This document shows positions 6,388 to 12,978 of a stretch of 19,570 nucleotides of DNA, piece by piece. Both the position numbers and the translations under genes were made by a program. How positions within the stretch are numbered: position 1 is the first letter of the stretch; every line of letters begins with the position of its first letter. The stretch spans positions 1 through 19,570 of the forward strand of contig JAEWJB010000011.1 in NCBI GenBank assembly GCA_023386795.1. Direction: 5' to 3'. The notes below the pieces were generated by a model. That model had not been told where the DNA came from. It saw only the letters and a program-made list of their open reading frames with translations, and did no database searches. This stretch comes from Pseudomonadota bacterium. GTDB taxonomy: Bacteria > Pseudomonadota > Gammaproteobacteria > Xanthomonadales > Xanthomonadaceae.

Positions 6388-7974
6388 TCAGGAGGGCGTC
6401 CACTGTGCGGCGTTGACCAGCCGCTCGACCATCGCGTCAGGCGGATCGGTGTCCACCCGCACCGGCGGCAACGGGCGGTCCACGCCCATCAGCGCATAAA
6501 CCGCCGCTTGCGCGGAGCGCACGGAGTACTCGATGGTCATCGCCGCTTCCTCGGCCAATTCGACGTACTGGCCAAGTAGGCCCAGGTTGCGCGAGCCGGA
6601 CGGCACCGGCGGCGGACGATCACCGTCGGCGCGCGGCATGAACGGGCTGGTGACATAGGGCATCGTGCAGGGAATGCAGTTGGAAGCGGCCAGGATGTTC
6701 TCGCGCTCGCGCTCCGGGCTCTGCAGCTGGAACAGCACCTCTTCCAGGATTTCCCCGCCGGTGCATTCGCGCATCGGCTTTTGCACGAAATCGCCGGGCC
6801 TGTCGTGGGCCAGGCCGTAGCCCCACCATACCGACACGCTCTCGGGCTGCTCGACGAAGAACGGTTGCGGATACAGCGCCAGCGTCAGCAGCCAGCCCGA
6901 GCCGTTGAAGCGGATCAGCTCGCCCTGCGTGCCGGCGTTGTCGCGGAATCTTGCCAGCAGGGCAAGGAACGCCGGGTCATCGGTGGTCACGGTGAACGAG
7001 GTCCACTGCGAGTCGTTGACCGCGCCACAGAAGGCCTGCGGGTTGCCCAGGCCCGGGCGGCGCACTGCCAGTTGCCGCCACAGCGCCCAGGCATCGGCCG
7101 CCGGATTGTGCCCTGCCGCCAGCGGCGCCGGTTCGATCATCGAACCGAAGGTGGTATCGGAGGCCATCGACCCCAGGGTGACGAACACCCGATCGCCCTC
7201 GTCCAGCGCCTGCCGCCGCGCGATGCCGTCCTCGATCAGGTGCAGCGCGGTGACCTGCAGTGCATCCGGGTCGTCGGCCAGTACCAGGTCGGCCACCGTC
7301 GTGCGCATCTGGAAGCGCACGCCCTGTGCGATAAGCCAGCGATGCAGCGGCAGCGCCAGGCTCTCGTACGGGCAGTACAGCGTGCGATAGATGTCGCTGG
7401 GATCGGCATGGCCACTCAGGTGCGCGGTATGCCGGCGCAGGTAGCGACGCCATTCGGCCGCGCTGTGCCAGCGACGCAGCGCGAAGGTGGTGGACCATTC
7501 CAGCCAGAACGCGGTGGAAAAGAAGTCCTCGTCGAAGCAGTCGACGATGCGCCGGCCCAGCAGCGCCGATTCGGGTTCCTCGAGCACGCGCACCAGGGCG
7601 TCGCGATGATGCTCGCTCAGGCCGGTGGTCCACGCCTTGGCGGCCTGCCCGCGCGGCGCGACCAGGCGCAGGCGGGTGACGGCGCGGCCGCCGGTAGCGC
7701 GCAGGCTCTCTTCCTTCACCGAGATGTGCGGGTTGCTGACCGAAGGAATGGCGTCCATCAGGTCGGAGGTGCAGTCGTAGCGGCCGGAGAGCATCCGGCT
7801 GCCATACATGTGGTAACCGGTGGCTGCGTTGCCATGCGCATCCATCGCGCCGCCGAATACCGGGGCCGCCTCGAACACGACGATATCGGAGCCCGCCACG
7901 CCCGCGTCCCGGATCAGGAATGCGGCGCCCGCCAGCGACGCCATGCCGCTGCCCACGAAGTAATGCCTGCTCAT
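6388..7974 (-). CDS. ohyA: Oleate hydratase family flavoprotein
   Basis: 528-residue FAD protein of the oleate hydratase (myosin-cross-reactive antigen) family. The N-terminal Rossmann motif is GSGMASLAGAAFLIRDAG from residue 8, and the acidic residue ending the second strand is E35 (IVVFEAA). Further family blocks are visible: YDCTSDLMDAIPS, FWLEWSTTFALRRWHSA, VFVTLGSMASD, WWGYGL, CTGGEILEEVLFQL, and IPCTMPYVTSPFMPR, the last being characteristic. The family adds water across the cis-9 double bond of oleate and related acids to give 10-hydroxy acids, with FAD as a structural cofactor. In the segment that usually reads RGGRE, this protein reads YGSRM, so the widely conserved Glu is Met61. The ATG at 7974 is preceded only by a poor GGGCGG. 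The gene lies 108 bp downstream of the hydrolase on the same strand. Confidence 0.9.
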   Translation of the reverse strand: MSRHYFVGSGMASLAGAAFLIRDAGVAGSDIVVFEAAPVFGGAMDAHGNAATGYHMYGSRMLSGRYDCTSDLMDAIPSVSNPHISVKEESLRATGGRAVTRLRLVAPRGQAAKAWTTGLSEHHRDALVRVLEEPESALLGRRIVDCFDEDFFSTAFWLEWSTTFALRRWHSAAEWRRYLRRHTAHLSGHADPSDIYRTLYCPYESLALPLHRWLIAQGVRFQMRTTVADLVLADDPDALQVTALHLIEDGIARRQALDEGDRVFVTLGSMASDTTFGSMIEPAPLAAGHNPAADAWALWRQLAVRRPGLGNPQAFCGAVNDSQWTSFTVTTDDPAFLALLARFRDNAGTQGELIRFNGSGWLLTLALYPQPFFVEQPESVSVWWGYGLAHDRPGDFVQKPMRECTGGEILEEVLFQLQSPERERENILAASNCIPCTMPYVTSPFMPRADGDRPPPVPSGSRNLGLLGQYVELAEEAAMTIEYSVRSAQAAVYALMGVDRPLPPVRVDTDPPDAMVERLVNAAQWTPS

Positions 7975-8082
7975 CCGCCCAGTCCATGCGAAGGGTATGG
8001 GTCGCCGCCCAAGTGCTCGGCGCGCGCCAATCGCGCGAGGTTAAGGCCAGATGATGCTAGCGCGGTGTGAAGCCGGTCGCGA

Positions 8083-9738
8083 TCACGCATTCCAGGCGGA
8101 AATGCGGAACTGCAACCGGCCCCTGACGCCCGGCCGGGTAGGCACGCGCTGGCCTTGTGCATCGATGCTGAAGCTCTCGAACGGGATATCGATGTTGAGC
8201 GCGCGCTGGCGCAGCTGGTCGGAGGACACGTCCACGTCCTGGGTCGGGCTGCTGACGCCCGCGTCCTGCCACGCGTAGCGCACCTTCCACGCAGCGCCGG
8301 CACGCGCTGGCGGAATCATCGACAGCACGATCGAGTTGCGGAACAGATAGCCACCCTCGTAGTGCTGGTTGATCCACAGCTTGCGCTCGATCTCGTAGTC
8401 CGGCACCCGGATACCCAACGTCATGCCGTAGGAGAGCGAACGGTCGCTGTCGTCCACCTTGGCCGCGTTGGAAAGGAACACCGAGGATAGATAGTGCGGC
8501 ACTTCCTTCTTCCATGTCGCGTGGCGCACACAGGCCACAGAGTCCTCCTCGGCGACGCGACGGGTGAGATACCACAGCTTGCCGCGCGGCGACGCGAGCA
8601 TCTCGATCTGGTACAGCGCGTCGATCTCGCGCCCCTGGTCCTTGGCCTGCTGCACCTTGTCCGGCAGGCGGATCTCGTCGAGCTGCATCCAGACGTCCAC
8701 GCGCACGTCGCCAAACAGGAAGCGCGCCAGGTTCTGGAACGCTTCCTCGCTGTTGACGATGCCGTAGAAGCCCGAGTGGGAGCGGTACGCGTAAGCGCGC
8801 GCAGCGTAATCGCCCAGGCTGCCGTCGGCATTGACGCCTTGCAGCGTGGCGTTCTCGATCTTCACCAGGCCGTCGCTGCCGTTGCCCACGAAGGTGCGCG
8901 ACAGGCCTGCGGCCGCGTCGTAATCCGTGCGGTTGGTGCCGACCATGCAGAACACCTTGCGCGAAGGGAAAACGGCTTCCGGCAACAGGTCCACGCGCCC
9001 GTCGTGCTTTCGGGGCAGGTCGCCCAGCGCCAGGTACTGCGGCATCCGCTTGTCGCGGTCGAAGTTGTCGATGTCGAAGGCGGTGAGCCAGCTGGGCACG
9101 TTGCCGCCGGCCACGTCGATGCCATTGTGCGGCGTGGCATAGGTGAACAGCTTGTCCACGCAGGACTGCGTCCGGGCGATGTCCAGCGCAGGGTTCTGCA
9201 GGAACGCGCGGCTGACCAGGCCGCCCATCGAGTGGGCCACCAGGTAGCAGCGGAAATCCGCCGGCTTCACCTGGTTGGCGGGATTGGCACAGATCAGCTC
9301 GCGCACGCGCGCGATCAGCTGCGACAGGCGCTGCGCGGACTCCTCGATACTCGGCGTCTTGCCTCCCCCGAACAGCGAGGAAGCCGGATCGTAGTAGCGA
9401 TGGATCACCACCGAGCGCGAGCCGAGCTGGTTGCCCGTCGGCTGGCCATCGGCGCTCGATTCCCAGCCTGGGTCAAGGATGTCCTGGCCATCCTCGTAGA
9501 CGTCGCTGTAGTCGAACTCGGACATCAGCCGCACCACCGGCGACTCGAAGACGTACTTGCGCGGCGCACGTTCGCGGTCGGCGACGGCGCGGTAGACGGT
9601 GGACCCGAGGTTGAAGCCGCAAAACGGGTCAGCGCTGGTCTGGTCCATCTCGCCGCGCGTCATCGCGTATCCGCGCACGTAGACGATGGGGTAGTACGGC
9701 GGCGTCCAGGGGGTCTTCTTGAGGGCGGCCTTGGCCAT
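8083..9738 (-). CDS. Large alpha/beta-hydrolase (lipase/esterase-like)
   Basis: 551 residues, with no signal peptide or membrane segment. The nucleophile elbow AHSMGGLVSR puts the catalytic Ser at 170; the likely triad partners are D289 in GNGSDGLV and H321 in YRSHSGF. The first-strand loop reads VYVRGYAM where most lipases have an HG oxyanion motif. The fold resembles PGAP1/lipase-class enzymes, which cleave esters of lipids or acylated molecules. Residues from about 345 to 551 form a C-terminal region, beginning DVRVDVWMQLDEIRLPDKVQ, that looks beta-rich; I do not recognise it. The start at 9738 has AGGAG nine bases upstream (9748-9752); the frame extends to 9879, but the leader is Pro/Arg-rich. 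The substrate is unknown. An intracellular triacylglycerol, wax-ester or polyester role is possible but unproven. Confidence 0.8.
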   Translation of the reverse strand: MAKAALKKTPWTPPYYPIVYVRGYAMTRGEMDQTSADPFCGFNLGSTVYRAVADRERAPRKYVFESPVVRLMSEFDYSDVYEDGQDILDPGWESSADGQPTGNQLGSRSVVIHRYYDPASSLFGGGKTPSIEESAQRLSQLIARVRELICANPANQVKPADFRCYLVAHSMGGLVSRAFLQNPALDIARTQSCVDKLFTYATPHNGIDVAGGNVPSWLTAFDIDNFDRDKRMPQYLALGDLPRKHDGRVDLLPEAVFPSRKVFCMVGTNRTDYDAAAGLSRTFVGNGSDGLVKIENATLQGVNADGSLGDYAARAYAYRSHSGFYGIVNSEEAFQNLARFLFGDVRVDVWMQLDEIRLPDKVQQAKDQGREIDALYQIEMLASPRGKLWYLTRRVAEEDSVACVRHATWKKEVPHYLSSVFLSNAAKVDDSDRSLSYGMTLGIRVPDYEIERKLWINQHYEGGYLFRNSIVLSMIPPARAGAAWKVRYAWQDAGVSSPTQDVDVSSDQLRQRALNIDIPFESFSIDAQGQRVPTRPGVRGRLQFRISAWNA

Positions 9739-9887
9739 GGCGGCATGCTCCTGGTGGGGCGGTCGTGGGGAACGCTTAGGAGACAACGGCGGGTCATTCC
9801 CGCGCAGGCCACAGAGTGTGCCCAGCCCCCGTCCCAGGAGCCGAGACGGAGGTCGCGATTGGACAAAGGCATCTCGCATCGGCGTGC

Positions 9888-9918
9888 CCCTCGCGGAGGG
9901 ACCCGCCGATGCGGCGGG
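9888..9918. terminator. Two adjacent hairpins after hemB
   Basis: CCCTC/GAGGG (9888-9900, 3-nt loop) and CCCGCCG/CGGCGGG (9902-9918, 3-nt loop) lie within 35 bases after the hemB stop on the minus strand. No U-tract follows, so termination is plausible but unproven. The remaining bases to 9747 show no gene. Confidence 0.4.
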
Positions 9919-9921
9919 CGG

Positions 9922-10911
9922 TCAGCCCTCGCGCAACCACCGGGCGATATCGGGCGCGAAATAGGTCAGCACGCCATCGGCGCCGGCGCGCTTGAAGCCG
10001 ATCATCGCCTCCATCACGCACTTGCGCTCGTCCAGCCAGCCGTTGGCGGCGGCGGCCTTCAGCATCGCGTACTCGCCGCTCACCTGGTAGGCGAACACCG
10101 GCACGCGAAACTCCTCCTTCACCCGGCGCACGATGTCCAGGTACGGCATGCCCGGCTTGACCATCACCATGTCCGCGCCCTCCTCCAGGTCCAGCGCGAT
10201 CTCGCGCAGTGCCTCGTCGCTGTTGGCCGGGTCCATCTGGTAGGTCTTCTTGTCGGCCTTGCCGAGGTTGCCGGCGCTGCCCACCGCATCGCGGAACGGG
10301 CCGTAGAACGCGGAGGCATACTTGGCCGAGTACGCCATGATGCGAACGTTGGTGTGCTGGCCCGCATCCAGCGCGCGGCGAATGGCCCCGATGCGCCCGT
10401 CCATCATGTCCGAGGGCGAGATGACATCCGCACCCGCTTCGGCATGCGACAGGGATTGCTTCACCAGCGCCTCGACGGTGATGTCGTTGAGCACGTAGCC
10501 GGTGTCGTCGATGATGCCGTCCTGCCCATGCGTGGTGTACGGGTCCAGTGCGACGTCGGTCATCACGCCCAGCTCGGGGAAGCGCGACTTCAGCGCACGG
10601 ATCGCCCGCTGCGCCAGGCCTTCGGGGTTCCAGGCCTCGGCCGCATCCAGGCTCTTGCCGCGCGGGTCGATCACCGGGAACAGGTCGAGCACCGGGATCC
10701 CCAGCTCCATCGCCTGCTCACCCACGCGCAGCAATTCGTCGATGGACAGCCGCTCCACGCCAGGCATCGAGGCGATCGGCGCGCGGCCGTCGAGTTCATG
10801 CACGAACACCGGGTAGATCAGGTCGTCGGTGGTCAGCGTGTGCTCGCGCATCAGCCGGCGCGAGAACTCGTCTCGGCGCATGCGGCGGGGGCGGTAGTGG
10901 GGATGGGCCAT
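9922..10911 (-). CDS. hemB: Delta-aminolevulinic acid dehydratase (porphobilinogen synthase)
   Basis: 329 residues, the normal HemB length. It condenses two 5-aminolevulinate molecules into porphobilinogen, the second common step of tetrapyrrole (heme) synthesis, in the cytoplasm. The two Schiff-base lysines are present: K197 (AYSAKYASAFYGPF) and K252 (VMVKPGMPYLD). The segment that holds the catalytic zinc in mammalian and yeast enzymes (DVCLCEYTSHGHCG) reads DVALDPYTTHGQDG at 119-132. The three Cys are replaced by Ala/Asp, which marks a Mg-dependent, Zn-independent type, typical of many Proteobacteria. The start at 10911 is set by GAGGAA six bases upstream (10918-10923). It lies 28 bp downstream of the bestrophin-like gene on the same strand, so the two may be co-transcribed. 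Confidence 0.97.
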   Translation of the reverse strand: MAHPHYRPRRMRRDEFSRRLMREHTLTTDDLIYPVFVHELDGRAPIASMPGVERLSIDELLRVGEQAMELGIPVLDLFPVIDPRGKSLDAAEAWNPEGLAQRAIRALKSRFPELGVMTDVALDPYTTHGQDGIIDDTGYVLNDITVEALVKQSLSHAEAGADVISPSDMMDGRIGAIRRALDAGQHTNVRIMAYSAKYASAFYGPFRDAVGSAGNLGKADKKTYQMDPANSDEALREIALDLEEGADMVMVKPGMPYLDIVRRVKEEFRVPVFAYQVSGEYAMLKAAAANGWLDERKCVMEAMIGFKRAGADGVLTYFAPDIARWLREG

Positions 10912-10939
10912 GGAAGGTTCCTCTAGCGGATAGCGGGAT

Positions 10940-11857
10940 TCATTGCAGGACGTAGTCGCGCGCTTGCAGCGGCTCGGGCAGCGGTCGCTCGCCGAGCGCA
11001 TCGCGCAGGTCGATCTCGATGCCGCGCACCAGCGCGTCGAGCGGCAGGTCGTTGGGCGCCAGGCCGAATGGCTCTTCCAGTTCGTCGCCCAGATGGTCCA
11101 GGCCGAAGAACGCATACGCCAGCACCGCCGACACCAACGGCGTGAACCAGCCCAGCGAGCCGGCCAGGCCGAAGGGCAACATCACGCAGAAGATCCACGC
11201 GCCGCGATGCAACAGCAGCGTGTACGCGAACGGCAGCGGCGTGGAGGCGATGCGCTCGCACGCGGCCTGGATGCCGGTCATCGCGGTGACGCGCGCTTCA
11301 ATGAGGCCGTACTGGATGGAATCGATGCTGCCGGCGCGCTGCGCCTGGCCGAGCGTGTCGCCGATCAGGCCAAGCAGCTGGTCGGGGACGTTGAGGCGTT
11401 CGCCCAGACGGGCGGCATCGTCGGGTTGCAGCCAAGGGCGCGCGGCCTGCCGGGTGTCGCGGCCGCGCAGCCTGGCGGCCAGCGTGGCGGAAAAGCCGAT
11501 CGCCAGGTACACGAGCCGGCGTCGCAGCGCGGCATCGTCGGGCCAGAACACCTGGCATTGCCGCGCCAGCGTGCGCGACTCGACGATCAGCTGGCCCCAC
11601 AGCTTGCGCGCCTCCCACCAACGGTCATGGCACGCGTTGTTGCGGAAGCTCAGGAAGATCGACAGCACCAGGCCGAACAGGCTGAAGGGCGCAATGGACA
11701 ACGCGCTGGCCGCGAACGGGTGGTACGCCTCGGCGAAGGCACACACGGCCACCGAGAGCAGCACGATCGCCAGTACCTTGAACGCGATGGCAGGCAGGAT
11801 CGAACCACGGATGATGTAGAGCAGCTGCCAGCCGTGGGGGCGCGGACGCAGGATCAT
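10940..11857 (-). CDS. Bestrophin-like (UPF0187/YneE) membrane protein
   Basis: 305 residues. The family hallmark is visible near residue 72: SFRNNACHDRWWEARKLWGQL, matching the bestrophin-type R-x-N-x-A-x-x-RWWE-x-R-x-x-W block. Hydrophobic segments lie near 20-42, 50-70, 216-236 and 238-262. Prokaryotic bestrophin homologues form pentameric channels (a Klebsiella member conducts cations; eukaryotic ones conduct chloride). The late acidic GLDHLGDELEEPFG segment is also typical. The ATG at 11857 fits family N-termini (MILRPRPHGWQLL), but no clear Shine-Dalgarno precedes it; the frame is open further upstream with non-homologous sequence. hemB follows after 28 bp, suggesting a shared transcript. 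Confidence 0.85.
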   Translation of the reverse strand: MILRPRPHGWQLLYIIRGSILPAIAFKVLAIVLLSVAVCAFAEAYHPFAASALSIAPFSLFGLVLSIFLSFRNNACHDRWWEARKLWGQLIVESRTLARQCQVFWPDDAALRRRLVYLAIGFSATLAARLRGRDTRQAARPWLQPDDAARLGERLNVPDQLLGLIGDTLGQAQRAGSIDSIQYGLIEARVTAMTGIQAACERIASTPLPFAYTLLLHRGAWIFCVMLPFGLAGSLGWFTPLVSAVLAYAFFGLDHLGDELEEPFGLAPNDLPLDALVRGIEIDLRDALGERPLPEPLQARDYVLQ

Positions 11858-11946
11858 CGGGGTGGCCGCCAGCGTGCGCGCGGCACGGGCGAGAGCTTCG
11901 ATGGTGGAAGGGTGACGCCATTCTACGCCCGGCCCGGCCACCCCCG

Positions 11947-11965
11947 CTGCGACCGCCGGTCGCAG
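11947..11965. repeat. 8-bp inverted repeat in intergenic space
   Basis: CTGCGACC / GGTCGCAG with a 3-nt loop, in the 149-bp gap between the 82-residue membrane protein gene and the bestrophin-like gene. It adjoins a second hairpin. On the minus strand it comes after the first hairpin and about 90 bases before the bestrophin start, so it may be part of a terminator cluster. Confidence 0.4.
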
Positions 11966-11968
11966 GCT

Positions 11969-11998
11969 GCGGCACGGCGTGTTCCGCCGCCGTGCCGC
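11969..11998. terminator. Hairpin after the 82-residue membrane protein gene
   Basis: GCGGCACGGC / GCCGTGCCGC, 10-bp arms with a 10-nt loop, 8 bases after the stop of the minus-strand gene. A stable stem in the right place, but with no T-run on the minus strand. Termination is probable but unproven. Confidence 0.45.
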
Positions 11999-12006
11999 TT
12001 TCGATG

Positions 12007-12255
12007 TCAGATGACGCCGCCGCCCAGGCCCAGGCGCAGCACGCCCACCACGATCACCACCACGTTGAGCAGCAGGCCGGCCTTGGCGCGGCCACGGTTG
12101 GCCGGTGCAGTGAACAGGATGCCGATGGCCGCGATGATCGCGCCGATGCCGGCGAACGGAATCACGAACCAGTTGCCCCACCCCAGCAGCGGGATGAAGG
12201 CCACGATCATCCACAACAACGCCACGATGCCCCACAGCAGGCTGATCAGCCCCAT
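12007..12255 (-). CDS. Small membrane protein, 82 residues
   Basis: Nearly all hydrophobic: two to three helices (about residues 3-20, 28-48 and 60-75) separated by a short polar loop with APANRGRAKAG. The strong AAGGAG six bases before the ATG (12262-12267) argues that it is translated. Pattern and size are typical of small inner-membrane proteins seen near envelope genes in Xanthomonads; I recognise no characterised family. Hairpins follow its stop codon. The 197 bases between it and the divergent lipoprotein gene carry no other ORF worth calling, and presumably hold both promoters. Confidence 0.75.
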   Translation of the reverse strand: MGLISLLWGIVALLWMIVAFIPLLGWGNWFVIPFAGIGAIIAAIGILFTAPANRGRAKAGLLLNVVVIVVGVLRLGLGGGVI

Positions 12256-12452
12256 GCCACGCTCCTTCCATGCAGGTCAGGCTGCACGATAGCGCGGCTG
12301 ACCGCTTCAGGCCCAGGCCATAAGTTGACCCACCGAAGACCCCTCCTTGGCGTGCCCATCACGGTGCCGGTTGCAGGCTGCGAAGGCGGCGCAAGTCCGG
12401 CACGATTCAGTCCGGAGGCGGGATGATCCGCCCAATGATCGAGGGAAACGCC

Positions 12453-12911
12453 ATGAAGACCACCATCGCCGCCGCCTGCCTCGCCCTTGCGCTGGCCGGT
12501 TGCGCCAGTTCCTCCAAGGTGATGCTCGGCAGCGCACGGCCGCCGGTCGACCCGGCCGTGGTGCAGGTCTATTCGAGCACCCCACCCGGCGCGGTGGAGA
12601 TCGCGCAGGTGGAGGCCACCAGCGCGGTCGGGTTCGGCACGCAGGGCCAGACCGACGCAGCGCTGGTGCGGCTCAAGCAGGAAGCGGCCAAGCTGGGCGC
12701 CAACGGCATCGTGCTGGTCGGCGTGGGCGGCAACGGGCGCTCGCCGGCCTCGGTGTCGGTGGGCGCCGGTTCTTGGGGTTCGCATGTCGGCGGCGGGGTG
12801 GGCATCGGTATTCCCACCCAGCAGAAAAGTGCGGCCGGCGTGGCGATCTATGTCCCGCCTGGCACGCCCGCGCAGCCGGTGCCGATGCAGAACCCGCCAC
12901 CGGATCAATAA
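12453..12911 (+). CDS. Glycine-rich outer-membrane lipoprotein, RcsF/YbjQ-like layout
   Basis: 152 residues starting MKTTIAAACLALALAGCASS: a signal peptide with the lipobox LAGC and lipidated Cys17. GAGGGA lies seven bases upstream of the ATG at 12453, which is chosen over the in-frame ATG at 12423. The core (VVQVYSSTPPGAVEIAQVEA, then AALVRLKQEAAKLGANGIVLVGVG) has the strand-helix-strand order seen in RcsF and in YbjQ-like small domains: a residue-preserving 'K..GAN.IVL' turn after a helix of Lys/Ala repeats. After this comes a Gly/Ser-rich stretch (GAGSWGSHVGGGVGIGIP) and a Pro-rich tail ending PPPDQ. Cysteines that form disulfides in RcsF are absent, so this is not an RcsF orthologue. Role unknown; predicted at the envelope. 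Confidence 0.75.
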   Translation: MKTTIAAACLALALAGCASSSKVMLGSARPPVDPAVVQVYSSTPPGAVEIAQVEATSAVGFGTQGQTDAALVRLKQEAAKLGANGIVLVGVGGNGRSPASVSVGAGSWGSHVGGGVGIGIPTQQKSAAGVAIYVPPGTPAQPVPMQNPPPDQ

Positions 12912-12928
12912 GCCGCCACCTCCATCAA

Positions 12929-12958
12929 GCAGAAGGGCGCCTTTCGGCGCCCTTCTGC
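12929..12958. terminator. Strong hairpin terminator
   Basis: 13-bp perfect arms (GCAGAAGGGCGCC / GGCGCCCTTCTGC) with a TTTC loop, followed by GTTTCC. It lies 17 bases after the lipoprotein stop, and 20 bases after the DUF885 stop on the other strand, so it probably serves both converging transcripts. Confidence 0.85.
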
Positions 12959-12978
12959 GTTTCCATGCCTGGGCCGGC

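Noticed and set aside
6781..8070. 429-codon plus-strand ORF opposite the oleate hydratase
   Set aside because: Antisense shadow of a gene with clear family motifs.
8494..10926. 810-codon plus-strand ORF across the hydrolase and hemB
   Set aside because: Antisense to two well-supported genes and their intergenic region; no recognisable domain.
10943..12292. 449-codon plus-strand ORF opposite the bestrophin gene
   Set aside because: Antisense shadow; it crosses intergenic hairpins and has Gln/Arg/His-rich composition.
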